DNA of 64,000 bases from SIG78 sp036677805 (GTDB lineage Bacteria; Verrucomicrobiota; Lentisphaeria; Victivallales; Victivallaceae). Below the pieces are notes generated by a model. That model had not been told where the DNA came from and searched no databases. It saw only the letters and a list, made by a program, of their open reading frames with translations. The DNA lies in contig JAVBVS010000031.1 of NCBI GenBank assembly GCA_036677805.1, positions 49,310 through 113,309 on the forward strand, read 5' to 3'. This document shows, piece by piece, positions 1 through 8,257 of this stretch. Position 1 is the stretch's first letter. The number at the start of each line of letters is the position of its first letter. The translations under genes were made by a program, and so were the position numbers.

Positions 1-603
1 ATTTTCGGGAAAACCGTTGCGATGCAATGCGGTGCGCAGGATGATCCCGGCTTCGGCGGTGCGGCCGATTCCGGCCGCGACATCGTCCAGCCGCATCAGG
101 ATGTTCAGCGTGTATTCCGGAACGACTTCGGGTTTGTCCGCCAGATAATCGACTCCCAGTTGCCATGCGGCTTCGGGGGCGTCGCCGGGGCCGAGGTAAA
201 AATCCATGACAATCAACACGAAGTGGGCATTGTGGCGGCAGGCGGGCATCATGCGCTCGACTTCGGCGCGGGCGGCGTCGAGTTTGCGGTGCGCAATCAG
301 GCCTTCGAGATGGCTGAGCGGCACCGGCGCGGTCTTCAGTTTCCGGCCGAGGCCGAAGATGGCGTCGAGCGTCCGGTCGATCCAGTGCCGGATCCAGATC
401 AAATAAAAAAATATCGCGGCAACGGCGAACAGAAGGAGCCCCGCCAGGAATCCGGCCACTGCGGCCAAGCTGTTTCCGGTGGCGACGCCGCGGAGAAACA
501 GCACGAATCCTCCGAGCATGCACCCCAGCATGATCAGAGTGCCGATGAACGGCGGGATAAAATCTTTAACTTTTTGGAGATTGAACCGAACCCGGATTGG
601 CAT
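1..603 (-). CDS. Hypothetical membrane protein, C-terminus beyond window edge
   Basis: An uninterrupted frame of 201 codons runs from an ATG at 603 leftward off the window, so the C-terminus is missing. The start follows a GGGGGAG ribosome-binding site. The protein has two strong hydrophobic segments (about residues 17-38 and 44-71), then a basic stretch and a soluble helical region with alternating small and large residues (about 95-150) that looks TPR-like, though no clean repeat can be set out. It is transcribed away from hisB. I do not recognise the family. A role at the inner membrane with a cytoplasmic helical domain is inferred from topology only. Confidence 0.7.
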   Translation of the reverse strand, partial: MPIRVRFNLQKVKDFIPPFIGTLIMLGCMLGGFVLFLRGVATGNSLAAVAGFLAGLLLFAVAAIFFYLIWIRHWIDRTLDAIFGLGRKLKTAPVPLSHLEGLIAHRKLDAARAEVERMMPACRHNAHFVLIVMDFYLGPGDAPEAAWQLGVDYLADKPEVVPEYTLNILMRLDDVAAGIGRTAEAGIILRTALHRNGFPEN

Positions 604-636
604 TTTCTCCCCCGAGGCATTACATTATTCAACATC

Positions 637-651
637 ACGATGAATCATCGT
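637..651. promoter_or_regulatory. Small inverted repeat in the divergent region before hisB
   Basis: ACGATG and CATCGT form a perfect 6-bp dyad around a 3-base centre (AAT). It lies between the divergently transcribed edge gene and hisB, about 45 bases before the hisB start. It could be an operator for a dimeric regulator or a leader hairpin. Nothing else supports a specific regulator. Confidence 0.3.
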
Positions 652-695
652 AAACTATAGCCGCTTTCGATCCAAAAGTCAAGGATGCCGCTTCT

Positions 696-1295
696 ATGAA
701 GGGAAAAATCCGTCAGAGCTCCATCAAGCGCGTTACGCGCGAAACCGCCATTGAATTGTCGTTCAATCTCGACGGGAGCGGCGAGAACGATGTCCAGAGC
801 GGGGTCGCATTTCTCGACCACATGCTCGAACTTTTCGCCAAACACGGTTTTTTCGACCTGACCGTGCGGGCGAAAGGAGATACCGACGTGGATTTCCATC
901 ACACGCTGGAGGATATGGGGCTGGTGCTCGGCAGCGCCATCGCCGAGGCTTGCGGCGACCGCAAGGGCATCCGGCGTTACGGCAGTTTCCTGCTGCCGAT
1001 GGATGAGGCGCTGGCCGAAATCGCGCTCGATCTCTCCGGTCGGCCCTATCTGGTTTACGAAGTCGCCATGCCCGCCGCGCGGGTGGGCAATATCGACGTT
1101 CAGCTTTTTCACGAATTCTTCCAGGCTTTGTGCGTAAAAGCCGGGATGAATCTTCATATACGGCTGCTCTCCGGGAGCGAAGCGCACCATTGCCTCGAAG
1201 CCATCTTCAAGGGCTTCGCCAAGGCGCTGGACATCGCGACCGGTTTCGATCCTCGGATTCAGGGCGTGCTGTCGACTAAAGGATGCCTGGATTGA
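696..1295 (+). CDS. hisB: Imidazoleglycerol-phosphate dehydratase
   Basis: This cytoplasmic enzyme removes water from imidazole-glycerol phosphate to give imidazole-acetol phosphate, the sixth step of histidine synthesis. At 199 residues it has the usual length of the single-function enzyme, with no fused histidinol-phosphatase domain. Both metal-binding repeats of the family are present: HHTLED at residues 68-73 and HHCLE at 164-168, with the FLDHML segment near residue 40. The next gene, tolQ, begins 20 bases downstream on the same strand, so hisB may be co-transcribed with Tol genes. hisC lies 1.4 kb away on the opposite strand and hisF at 25 kb, so histidine genes are scattered. Confidence 0.96.
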   Translation: MKGKIRQSSIKRVTRETAIELSFNLDGSGENDVQSGVAFLDHMLELFAKHGFFDLTVRAKGDTDVDFHHTLEDMGLVLGSAIAEACGDRKGIRRYGSFLLPMDEALAEIALDLSGRPYLVYEVAMPAARVGNIDVQLFHEFFQALCVKAGMNLHIRLLSGSEAHHCLEAIFKGFAKALDIATGFDPRIQGVLSTKGCLD

Positions 1296-1315
1296 GGCAA
1301 AAGCGGGAGAATTGA

Positions 1316-2233
1316 ATGATGTTTGGTCTGCCGTTGATCGGGGATACCGGAGTCTGGTATGCGTTTACCAATTCGGATGCGATGGGCAAAGCGGTTGTGC
1401 TGCTTCTTTTCATGGGGTCGATGGTCGCCTGGTTCATTATGATCGAGAAAGGCCTGGGACTCTACCGGGCGCAAAAACTGTCCGAGCGCTTTGCCGCCCA
1501 GTTCTCCTCGCGTCATGGCTTGAGTTCGATGCTGCGCGACGCCACCGGCAATCCGAGCCCGGTGGCCCATGTTTATCTGAGCGGCATGGAGCAGCTGCTG
1601 GAGTTTTATGGCCAGAATCCCGAGGAGGCGCGTCGGGGGACGGCGGGGACGCCGGTGCAGAAGTTGTCGCCGGCCCAGCTTGACGCGGTCCAGACCGCAT
1701 TGGAACGGGAAGTGTCCCGGCAGATTTTTGTGATTGAGGAACATATCGGGGTTCTGGGGACGGCGGTGAGCCTGAGTCCGTTTCTGGGGCTTTTCGGGAC
1801 GGTCTGGGGGGTGATGATCGCCTTCTGCGGCGCCGCGGCGGCGGGCAGCGCCAACATTCAGGCGCTGGCGCCCGGGGTAGCGGGGGCGCTGCTGACCACG
1901 GTGGCCGGGCTGCTGGTGGCGATTCCCTCGCTGGTCGGCTACAATACGCTGACCCAGATGATTCGCAAGATCACCGTGAGCATGGACAATTTCAGCGAAA
2001 CCTTCATGGCTCGGCTCAAACTGGAACAGCTGGAGTCGCGCGATCAGGTGGAGCCGGCCGCGCCGCCGGTCCCGATGACCGCGGCGCAGCGTCCGGTCAA
2101 CATGCCTCCGCAGGATTACCGGGCGGCTTCCGCTGCTTCCGCGTCGCCGCATTCCGGTATGGCGCAGCCGTCACTGCACGGGATCGATTCGAGCGTCCGG
2201 GCGACCGTTCCGGATGATGTCCGGACGAATTAA
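1316..2233 (+). CDS. tolQ: TolQ/ExbB/MotA-family proton channel subunit
   Basis: Inner-membrane subunit of a proton-motive-force motor (TolQ-TolR or ExbB-ExbD type). The 305 residues show a first membrane segment near 22-45, a long cytoplasmic loop, and two further segments (about 142-172 and 185-215) carrying the family's conserved LGLFGTVWGVM and ALLTTVAGLLVAIPS stretches. A proline- and alanine-rich tail of about 60 residues follows the last helix. The start has a GGGAG ribosome-binding site, and a second ATG follows at once. tolR begins 15 bases downstream, and pal lies nearby on the other strand. That context favours TolQ over ExbB, although tolA and tolB are not in the window. Confidence 0.88.
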   Translation: MMFGLPLIGDTGVWYAFTNSDAMGKAVVLLLFMGSMVAWFIMIEKGLGLYRAQKLSERFAAQFSSRHGLSSMLRDATGNPSPVAHVYLSGMEQLLEFYGQNPEEARRGTAGTPVQKLSPAQLDAVQTALEREVSRQIFVIEEHIGVLGTAVSLSPFLGLFGTVWGVMIAFCGAAAAGSANIQALAPGVAGALLTTVAGLLVAIPSLVGYNTLTQMIRKITVSMDNFSETFMARLKLEQLESRDQVEPAAPPVPMTAAQRPVNMPPQDYRAASAASASPHSGMAQPSLHGIDSSVRATVPDDVRTN

Positions 2234-2248
2234 GGGAGGGCGTCAAAG

Positions 2249-2683
2249 ATGGGCCGCCGCAAAGTCCGGTCGCAGCTGGATGCGATCGATCAGATCAATA
2301 TTACGCCGTTGATGGATTTGATGTGCATGCTGATGGTGGTGTTCATGATTACCGCCCCGCTGCTCGAAAACGGCGTCGATGTGACGCCGCCGACCATGAA
2401 CGCCGAAGAGATCGATACCGACAAGCTGATCAAGAATCTCACCATCAATCGCGATGGCATTCTGACCTATGAGAATACGCGGGTCACGCCGCGGGAATTG
2501 CTGGAAACGCTGCGGACGCTCCAGCAGCGTTCTCCGGACGCGGTGCTGCTGCTGCGGGCGGACGGATCGCGCAGTTACAACGAGGTGATCGAAGTGATGC
2601 GTACCATTCGCGAGTCCGGTTTCCGCAACGTCCAGCTGGTGACGCTGAGCGAGGCGACAAGTAAACCTCTTTCCCGAAAATAA
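2249..2683 (+). CDS. tolR: TolR/ExbD-family biopolymer transport protein
   Basis: Partner of the preceding TolQ-type channel. It is a 144-residue protein with a short cytoplasmic N-terminus, one membrane helix (about residues 18-40) and a periplasmic domain. The helix carries the conserved aspartate of the family (D23 in ITPLMDLM), which in ExbD/TolR homologues sits in the proton path. The periplasmic part ends with the usual pattern of an RADxxxxYxxVIEVMxxIRESG segment. It ends with TAA followed after 12 bases by a strong terminator hairpin, so the hisB-tolQ-tolR unit probably stops here. Confidence 0.88.
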   Translation: MGRRKVRSQLDAIDQINITPLMDLMCMLMVVFMITAPLLENGVDVTPPTMNAEEIDTDKLIKNLTINRDGILTYENTRVTPRELLETLRTLQQRSPDAVLLLRADGSRSYNEVIEVMRTIRESGFRNVQLVTLSEATSKPLSRK

Positions 2684-2695
2684 TGAGGGTTGTGC

Positions 2696-2724
2696 GGGCG
2701 GCTGATGCAAGCCGCCCTTTTTTT
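2696..2724 (+). terminator. Intrinsic terminator after tolR
   Basis: An 8-bp perfect stem (GGGCGGCT with AGCCGCCC) around a 6-base loop is followed by seven T residues. It lies between the convergent genes tolR and hisC and is oriented for the tolR side. Confidence 0.9.
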
Positions 2725-2741
2725 GTCGGAGAAGGGAGCGT

Positions 2742-3806
2742 CTATGACTGCGTATATTCGCGCAGCGCGGCCAGCAGCCGCCGGTTCTGTTCCGGCGTCC
2801 CGACGGTAATCCGCAAATAGGTTCCGGTTACCGGTCCCGGAAAATAACGCACGATCAAGGCCCGTTCCCGCAGGAAACGGAATGCCCGTGCGCCGTCTCC
2901 GTCCGGCACCGCCGCGAAGATGAAATTGGCCTGGGAAGGCACGACATGGAATCCGAGATGGCGCAGTTCGGCGCTCAGGAATTCCCGCGACTCCCGGATT
3001 TTGGCCGCCGTCACCGCGAGGTAACCGGTGTCGCGCACCGCCGCCCGGGCCAGGGTCTGAGTCAGCATATCCAGATTGTAGGAATCCTTGAGCTTGTTCA
3101 ACCCGGCGATGATTTCGGGGTGCGCCACCGCGTAGCCGAAGCGCAGTCCCGCCAGCGAAAAACTTTTGCTCGCGGTCCGGCTGACGATGACATTGGGAAA
3201 TTCCGCGGCCAGCGCCATGCAGTTATCTTCCGCAAAATCGGCATAGGCTTCGTCAAACATCACGACGCCCCGGAATTCGGCCGCGGTCGAGCGCATCGCC
3301 TCCAGCGGGAAACTGTTGCCGGTCGGCGCGTTGGGCCGGGTGACGATCAGCAGATTGGCCCCGGCGGCCCGCGCAGGGAAATCGCCGGGCAACGCGAAAT
3401 CGCGTCCGGCGTCGAGTGCGATCGGCTTGACCGGCGCTTCCTGCATGGCGGCCAGGACCTTGTACAGGGAATAGGTCGGATCGAGGAACGCCACCGGCAG
3501 GTCCGGCGCGGCGAAGGCGCGGAAAACCATGGTCAGAATGTCATCCGAGCCGTTGCCGGCAATCACCATGTCGCGGGTGACGCCATGACGAGCGGCAATG
3601 GCTTCGCACAGTGCGTCGGCCATCGGATCGGGGTAACGCCGCAGCTGGGTGGCGTCGAACGTTTCGAGTGCGCCGAGCACGGCGGGCGACGGCGGATAGG
3701 GGTTTTCATTGGTATTGAGCTTGACCAGATCCGCCATTTTCGGTTGTTCACCGGGCGTATAGCCGTCCATGGCATCGATGGCCGGCCGAAAGTAGGATTG
3801 GTACAT
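2742..3806 (-). CDS. hisC: Histidinol-phosphate aminotransferase
   Basis: PLP-dependent fold-type I aminotransferase that converts imidazole-acetol phosphate and glutamate into histidinol phosphate. The 354-residue length is typical. Visible motifs are the N-terminal KLNTNENPYPPSP, RPNAPTG (157-163), the FDEAY cofactor aspartate region near 184-188, the SRTASKSFSLAGLRFGYA segment with the Schiff-base lysine K214, and the C-terminal RITVGTPEQN, whose arginine binds substrate carboxylate in the family. It is convergent with tolR, with a terminator between. It could act on other aromatic substrates, but HisC-type N-terminal features make histidine synthesis most likely. Confidence 0.93.
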   Translation of the reverse strand: MYQSYFRPAIDAMDGYTPGEQPKMADLVKLNTNENPYPPSPAVLGALETFDATQLRRYPDPMADALCEAIAARHGVTRDMVIAGNGSDDILTMVFRAFAAPDLPVAFLDPTYSLYKVLAAMQEAPVKPIALDAGRDFALPGDFPARAAGANLLIVTRPNAPTGNSFPLEAMRSTAAEFRGVVMFDEAYADFAEDNCMALAAEFPNVIVSRTASKSFSLAGLRFGYAVAHPEIIAGLNKLKDSYNLDMLTQTLARAAVRDTGYLAVTAAKIRESREFLSAELRHLGFHVVPSQANFIFAAVPDGDGARAFRFLRERALIVRYFPGPVTGTYLRITVGTPEQNRRLLAALREYTQS

Positions 3807-3848
3807 GGCAGGAAATCACTTTCCGGAATTGAAAAGACTTGTCTCATG

Positions 3849-3886
3849 AAAAAAAACAGCCGCCTCCGAAAAACCGGCGGCGGCTG
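3849..3886 (-). terminator. Intrinsic terminator after pal
   Basis: A 12-bp GC-rich stem (3857-3868 with 3875-3886, one G-T pair) with a 6-base loop is followed, reading leftward, by eight T residues. It lies 19 bases beyond the pal stop codon. Confidence 0.9.
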
Positions 3887-3904
3887 ACGAAATGCTGGCG
3901 CAAT

Positions 3905-4495
3905 TTATTGCACGGTGCCGACCCACAGTTCCGCCCGGCGGTTCTTGCTCCAGGCTTCTTCGCCGCTGCCGGCCACGGCCGGTTTGTCCTCGCCGTAACT
4001 CACGGTACGGATGCGGGCGAGATCGAGTCCGTGGGACGCCATCATATTTTCCACCGCGATCGCGCGACGTTCGCCCAGTGCGCGGTTGTACTCTTCGGTC
4101 CCGCGTTCGTCGCAGTGGCCTTCAATCACCAGCACCAGATTGGGCTGGCTCTTGAGATAACCCGCGACCTGATCGAGCTTGGGCGTTTCCGACGCATTGA
4201 TCCGGTCGGTGTCGTAGCCGAAGTAGACTACGACCGGGAATCCTTCAACATTGACCCGGCGCACTCCGGTGCGCTCATCGACATCGCCGCCGGCGCCCCA
4301 GTTTCCCGGCGTTTCATTGCTGGCGGTATTCCAGCCCGGCGCATTGCCGCTGCCCGGAACCCGGGTGCCGTCAGGCTCGTCCCAGGCGGCCGGAATCGTC
4401 CCCGCCCCGGACGGCTTGTCGCTTTCGCAACCGCTCATCAACACCATTGTTCCCAGCAAAAGTCCGGCACCCAAAATTCGACTAAAAATCATCAT
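3905..4495 (-). CDS. pal: Peptidoglycan-associated lipoprotein, OmpA-like domain
   Basis: Outer-membrane lipoprotein that anchors the outer membrane to murein and works with TolQ-TolR. The signal peptide ends in LMSGC, making C23 the lipidated residue. A low-complexity Gly/Pro/Asn linker (about 24-75) leads to a C-terminal OmpA-family domain with VYFGYDTDRI, the diaminopimelate-binding region around IEGHCDERGTEEYNRALGERRA, and the closing RAELWV. The start follows GGGAGGA with a 5-base gap. It diverges from the Ehr operon rather than following tolB as in enterobacteria. A strong terminator follows it. Confidence 0.93.
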   Translation of the reverse strand: MMIFSRILGAGLLLGTMVLMSGCESDKPSGAGTIPAAWDEPDGTRVPGSGNAPGWNTASNETPGNWGAGGDVDERTGVRRVNVEGFPVVVYFGYDTDRINASETPKLDQVAGYLKSQPNLVLVIEGHCDERGTEEYNRALGERRAIAVENMMASHGLDLARIRTVSYGEDKPAVAGSGEEAWSKNRRAELWVGTVQ

Positions 4496-4700
4496 GATTT
4501 CCTCCCGACGGTAGAGAATTTTCTTTTACACAATGAATATATCACCAGACCGGATTTTTTCCAATCAAGATCGATAATATTTAAACAAAAAAACCGGATT
4601 TTGAAATTTTTCCGAACCGTTGCCGCCGGGAGATTTGCTTTTCCCGAAGAAATGGTGTAATTTATAGTTCCTGATTTTAACTTGTATCAAGGATTGGCGC

Positions 4701-6620
4701 ATGTTGGGATTTGCCCTGGGGGTTCTGGCCGGGTCCGGTCTGCTGGCGGCGGTGCCATGGCTCGGATCGCGGCGCTCTACCGCCGTCGGCGTCATCGGCG
4801 CGGTGGCGGGTATCATCCTTTTTGCCGGCTGGATGCTGGCAGCGTGGAGCCGTTGCGGTTTTGCGGCCATCGATCTGGGATTTCCCATTCCGGCGAACAA
4901 TGTGCGCTCCGCATTGTTTCTGCTGCCGATTCTGGTGCTCGGACTGGCGGCGGCGCTTTTCTCTCCGGCCTATCTTGCCGCGCACGGCCGGGTCCGGGCG
5001 GGCAGTTACTGGCTTTTCTTCAATCTGCTGCTGGGGGCGATGCTCTGCATTCCCCTGGCCCGGGATGTCATCGCTTTTTTGTGCGCCTGGGAAGTGATGG
5101 GGGTGGCCAGTTTTGCGCTGGTGGCTTACGACTTCTCCGATCCCGCGGTAAAACGCGCGGCGTGGCATTATCTGCTGGCCTGCCAGGCCGGGGCGATGCT
5201 GCTGGTGTTCCTGTTTGCGGCGACCGGGGCAGAGGTGATTGCCGGCAGCTGGGGGCTGATCTTTCTGTTCGCGCTGCCGGGATTCGGCCTTAAAATCGGC
5301 TTTCCGCCGCTTTACGGCTGGTTGCCCGAGGCGCATCCCGCGGCACCGGCGCCGGTGTCGGCGCTGATGTCCGGCGCCATGCTCAATCTGGGCTTTTACG
5401 GGTTGCTCACATTTGGTTGCGTGGCGCCGGAATATCGCATGGTTTACGGTTGGGCGCTGTTGACGCTGGGCCTCTCCGGGGGATTGCTCGGGATCATCTT
5501 CGCGCTGGGCCAACGCAATCTCAAACGCCTTCTGGCTTATTCCAGCATTGAGAACATGGGGCTGATTGCGGTGGGCCTGGGCCTCGGGTTTCTCGGCGAC
5601 GGGATCATGGCGGCGCTCGGCTGGAGCGGCGCCATGTTGCATCTGCTGAATCACGCGGTGCTCAAGGGCGGGCTCTTTCTGGGCGCCGGCGCTGTGGCCA
5701 ATGCGTTGCATGGCGAACTCGACATCGACCGCATGGGCGGACTGATGAAGCGAATGCCGTGGACCGGAACCATTTTTTCACTGAATGCGCTGGGACTTGC
5801 GGGTCTGCCGCCGCTGAATGGATTCGTCGGCGAATTTCTGATCTATATGGCGGCGTTCGCCGGGATCGCCGGCGGCGGCGGCGCGGTATGGATTGCTTCG
5901 CTGGCGACGGTCATCGTTCTGGCATTGATCGGCGCGCTGGCGGCGACGGTGTATGTGAAAGCCATCGGTGCGGTCTTCCTGGGTCTGCCGCGAACTCCGG
6001 CGGCGGAACAGGCGAAAGAGGCGCCGCGAAGTCTGCGGCTGGTGCCGGCGCTGCTTTTCGGACTGAATCCGCTGTTGTTGCTGCTGTCGCCCTGGCTGGT
6101 TCAGGGGTTCGGCGCGCTGACCGCGGGGTGGGTCGTGCCGGAAGCGGCGGCCTATGCTTCCGGCTGGTGCGCCCGGCTGGTGCCGGTGTTGCTGCTGCTG
6201 TTGCTGCTGCCGTCGGGATTGCTGATCGTCCGGGCGTTCTGGAGCCGGCGGCGGCCGCCGGAGAGGGGTGTGACCTGGGATTGCGGCTTCGCCCGGCCGA
6301 CGGCGCGGATGGAGTACACCGGGAGCGCCTTGACTGCGCCCCAACTGCGCTTCATGCGCCGGGTGTTTGCGCCTGAGCACGAGATGGATCTGCCGTCGGA
6401 GATGTTCCCGAAAACCGGCGGCTTCAATTTCCGGATCGTCGACTTGCCGGAACGACTGCTCTGGGGGCCGCTCTTCCGCGGCTTCGGCCGCCTGGCGGAG
6501 AAAGTACATAAATTGCAGTCGGGATATCTGCATTTCTATATTCTGCTGATGATGCTTGCCTTGCTGGCGATGCTGGTCTGGGGGATGTTCTTCCATGCCC
6601 CCGCCGCGGGAGGGCGATGA
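4701..6620 (+). CDS. hyfB: Hydrogenase-4 component B-like antiporter subunit (Ehr complex)
   Basis: First gene of a six-gene membrane complex operon. The 639-residue protein is almost entirely membrane-spanning and belongs to the NuoL/MrpA-type ion-pumping family. It keeps a glutamate in CAWEVMGVASF near residue 134 and a lysine in GFGLKIGFPPLYGWLPEAHP near residue 200, both equivalent to pumping residues of complex I antiporter subunits, and the KRLLAYSSIENMG helix. The C-terminal hydrophilic part resembles HyfB/HycC. AAGGA precedes the ATG. hyfC overlaps its stop codon by four bases (ATGA), indicating translational coupling. Role: proton or sodium translocation driven by the attached electron-transfer arm. 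Confidence 0.9.
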   Translation: MLGFALGVLAGSGLLAAVPWLGSRRSTAVGVIGAVAGIILFAGWMLAAWSRCGFAAIDLGFPIPANNVRSALFLLPILVLGLAAALFSPAYLAAHGRVRAGSYWLFFNLLLGAMLCIPLARDVIAFLCAWEVMGVASFALVAYDFSDPAVKRAAWHYLLACQAGAMLLVFLFAATGAEVIAGSWGLIFLFALPGFGLKIGFPPLYGWLPEAHPAAPAPVSALMSGAMLNLGFYGLLTFGCVAPEYRMVYGWALLTLGLSGGLLGIIFALGQRNLKRLLAYSSIENMGLIAVGLGLGFLGDGIMAALGWSGAMLHLLNHAVLKGGLFLGAGAVANALHGELDIDRMGGLMKRMPWTGTIFSLNALGLAGLPPLNGFVGEFLIYMAAFAGIAGGGGAVWIASLATVIVLALIGALAATVYVKAIGAVFLGLPRTPAAEQAKEAPRSLRLVPALLFGLNPLLLLLSPWLVQGFGALTAGWVVPEAAAYASGWCARLVPVLLLLLLLPSGLLIVRAFWSRRRPPERGVTWDCGFARPTARMEYTGSALTAPQLRFMRRVFAPEHEMDLPSEMFPKTGGFNFRIVDLPERLLWGPLFRGFGRLAEKVHKLQSGYLHFYILLMMLALLAMLVWGMFFHAPAAGGR

Positions 6621-7555
6621 TGCGCGAAACATTGACTTGGGCGGGATTTTTCCTGCTGTCTCTGGCCGGGGCGCCGCTTCTGGTCGGCATCATCGCCAAG
6701 GTCAAGGCTTTCTTTGCCGGCCGGTGCGGCGTCCGGTTGTGCCAGCAGTATTGCGATCTGGCCAAGCTGGCGCGTAAAAACGCAGTCTACAGCAGCGCTA
6801 CTTCCGGCGTCTTCCGCCTGGCTCCGGCGCTGATGCTGGGCGCGGTGCTGGGCGCGGCGTTGCTGATGCCGTTTGCGATGCGTTCATCGCCGCTGACCTT
6901 CGCCGGCGACGTGGTACTGTTCTTCTATCTGCTTGGTCTCGGGAGATTTGCGCTGGTTTTGGGGGCTTTGGATACCGGTTCGAGTTTTGAAGGCATGGGC
7001 GCAAGCCGCGAAATGCAGTTTGCGGCGCTGGCGGAAATGGTGATTTTCGCGATTCTCGGCTTCCTGGTGCTGTTGACCGGCAGAAATACGGTTTCGGCGA
7101 TGCTCAACGGCTTCGGCGTGTCTCTCTGGGGGCAGAACCTGAGCGCGATTCTGCTGGCGGCGGGGGCTTTTTTCGTGGTGCTGCTGATGGAGAACGGGCG
7201 GGTGCCCTGCGACGATCCCGAAACCCATCTGGAGCTGACCATGATTCACGAAGCGATGATCCTCGACTACAGCGGACTGGATCTGGCGATGATCCTCTAT
7301 GCGTCGAACCTGAAATTGTGGCTGTTCGCCTCTTTCCTGACGCTGTTGGCTTTGCCGGTCGATCCGAGCCGGGGTTTCTGGCTCGACGGCCTGTTCTATC
7401 TGGCGGGGGTGCTGGTTGTGACGCTGGCGGTAGGTGTGGCCGAATCGATCATGGCGCGTTACCGTTTCCTGAAGGTGCCGCAGCTTTTGATCGGCGCGCT
7501 GACGGTGGTGCTGACGGCGGTGACTCTGCTGGTGATTTTCAAAAGGGGATTTTGA
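6617..7555 (+). CDS. hyfC: Hydrogenase-4 component C / NuoH-like membrane anchor (Ehr complex)
   Basis: A 312-residue membrane protein of the NuoH/HycD family, which joins the soluble electron-transfer arm to the membrane arm. It shows the family's conserved loops: an N-terminal KVKAFFAGRCG with QQYCDLAKLARK, a central DTGSSFEGMGASREMQ segment and an acidic ENGRVPCDDPETHLELTMIHEAM segment. The last corresponds to the NuoH/HycD loop that contacts the quinone- or NiFe-subunit interface. About eight hydrophobic helices are seen. It is translationally coupled to hyfB and followed three bases later by hyfE. Confidence 0.93.
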   Translation: MMRETLTWAGFFLLSLAGAPLLVGIIAKVKAFFAGRCGVRLCQQYCDLAKLARKNAVYSSATSGVFRLAPALMLGAVLGAALLMPFAMRSSPLTFAGDVVLFFYLLGLGRFALVLGALDTGSSFEGMGASREMQFAALAEMVIFAILGFLVLLTGRNTVSAMLNGFGVSLWGQNLSAILLAAGAFFVVLLMENGRVPCDDPETHLELTMIHEAMILDYSGLDLAMILYASNLKLWLFASFLTLLALPVDPSRGFWLDGLFYLAGVLVVTLAVGVAESIMARYRFLKVPQLLIGALTVVLTAVTLLVIFKRGF

Positions 7556-7558
7556 AGC

Positions 7559-8251
7559 ATGACCACCTTGAGCGAAGTCATTCTGATCGGTCTGCTGCTG
7601 GTCAATCTGGCATTGGCCGGGGCAAGTCGCCTCTATCACTGCATCAAATTGACGGCGCTGGCCGGATTGCTGCTGGCCATTCTGCCCCTGGCGCTCTGGC
7701 ATGAAGGCAATCTGCCGGATGCCGAGGTCTGGATCAATGCGGTGCTCAATTTCGGGATCAAGGCGCTGGTGCTGCCGTGGCTGCTGACGCTGGCGATGCG
7801 CCATGCCGGGGTGCGGCGCGAACTGGAACCGCTGGTCGGTTACGCCAGTTCGGTCACGCTGGTGTTCCTGCTGACGGCGGGGGCGTTCGCCATCTGCCGG
7901 ATGCTTGACCTGACCAGCGGCAGCGCGGCCAGACTGGCGGCCCCGACCGCATTGGCGACGATGTTGACCGGGTTGTTCATCATTGTGGCGCGCAAGAAGG
8001 CGATCACTCAGGTGATCGGTTTTCTGACTTTTGAAAACGGGGTGGCGATTTTCGGCGCCGGAATGATGCTTGACGCCGGGGTCGTGGTGGAGCTCGGCAT
8101 CCTGCTTGACGTGCTGGTGCTGGTCTTTGTGATGGGAATTGCGGTGTTCGAGATCAACCGGGAATTCGAGCACATCGACGCCGACCGGTTGAACCGTCTC
8201 GGCGACTGGGCGGCGGCTTCCGATACGCCGGGCGAACCGGAGGAGAAATAG
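7559..8251 (+). CDS. hyfE: Hydrogenase-4 component E-like subunit (Ehr complex)
   Basis: A 230-residue membrane protein with about six helices. The central FLTFENGVAIFGAGM segment, with a glutamate inside a helix, matches the NuoK-like part of HyfE. The C-terminus is hydrophilic and acidic. In hydrogenase-4 and related complexes this subunit supplies the NuoK-type helices of the membrane arm. It starts three bases after the hyfC stop and ends six bases before hyfF. No hyfD counterpart is present, which is the usual arrangement for Ehr loci. Confidence 0.88.
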   Translation: MTTLSEVILIGLLLVNLALAGASRLYHCIKLTALAGLLLAILPLALWHEGNLPDAEVWINAVLNFGIKALVLPWLLTLAMRHAGVRRELEPLVGYASSVTLVFLLTAGAFAICRMLDLTSGSAARLAAPTALATMLTGLFIIVARKKAITQVIGFLTFENGVAIFGAGMMLDAGVVVELGILLDVLVLVFVMGIAVFEINREFEHIDADRLNRLGDWAAASDTPGEPEEK

Positions 8252-8257
8252 CACGAA

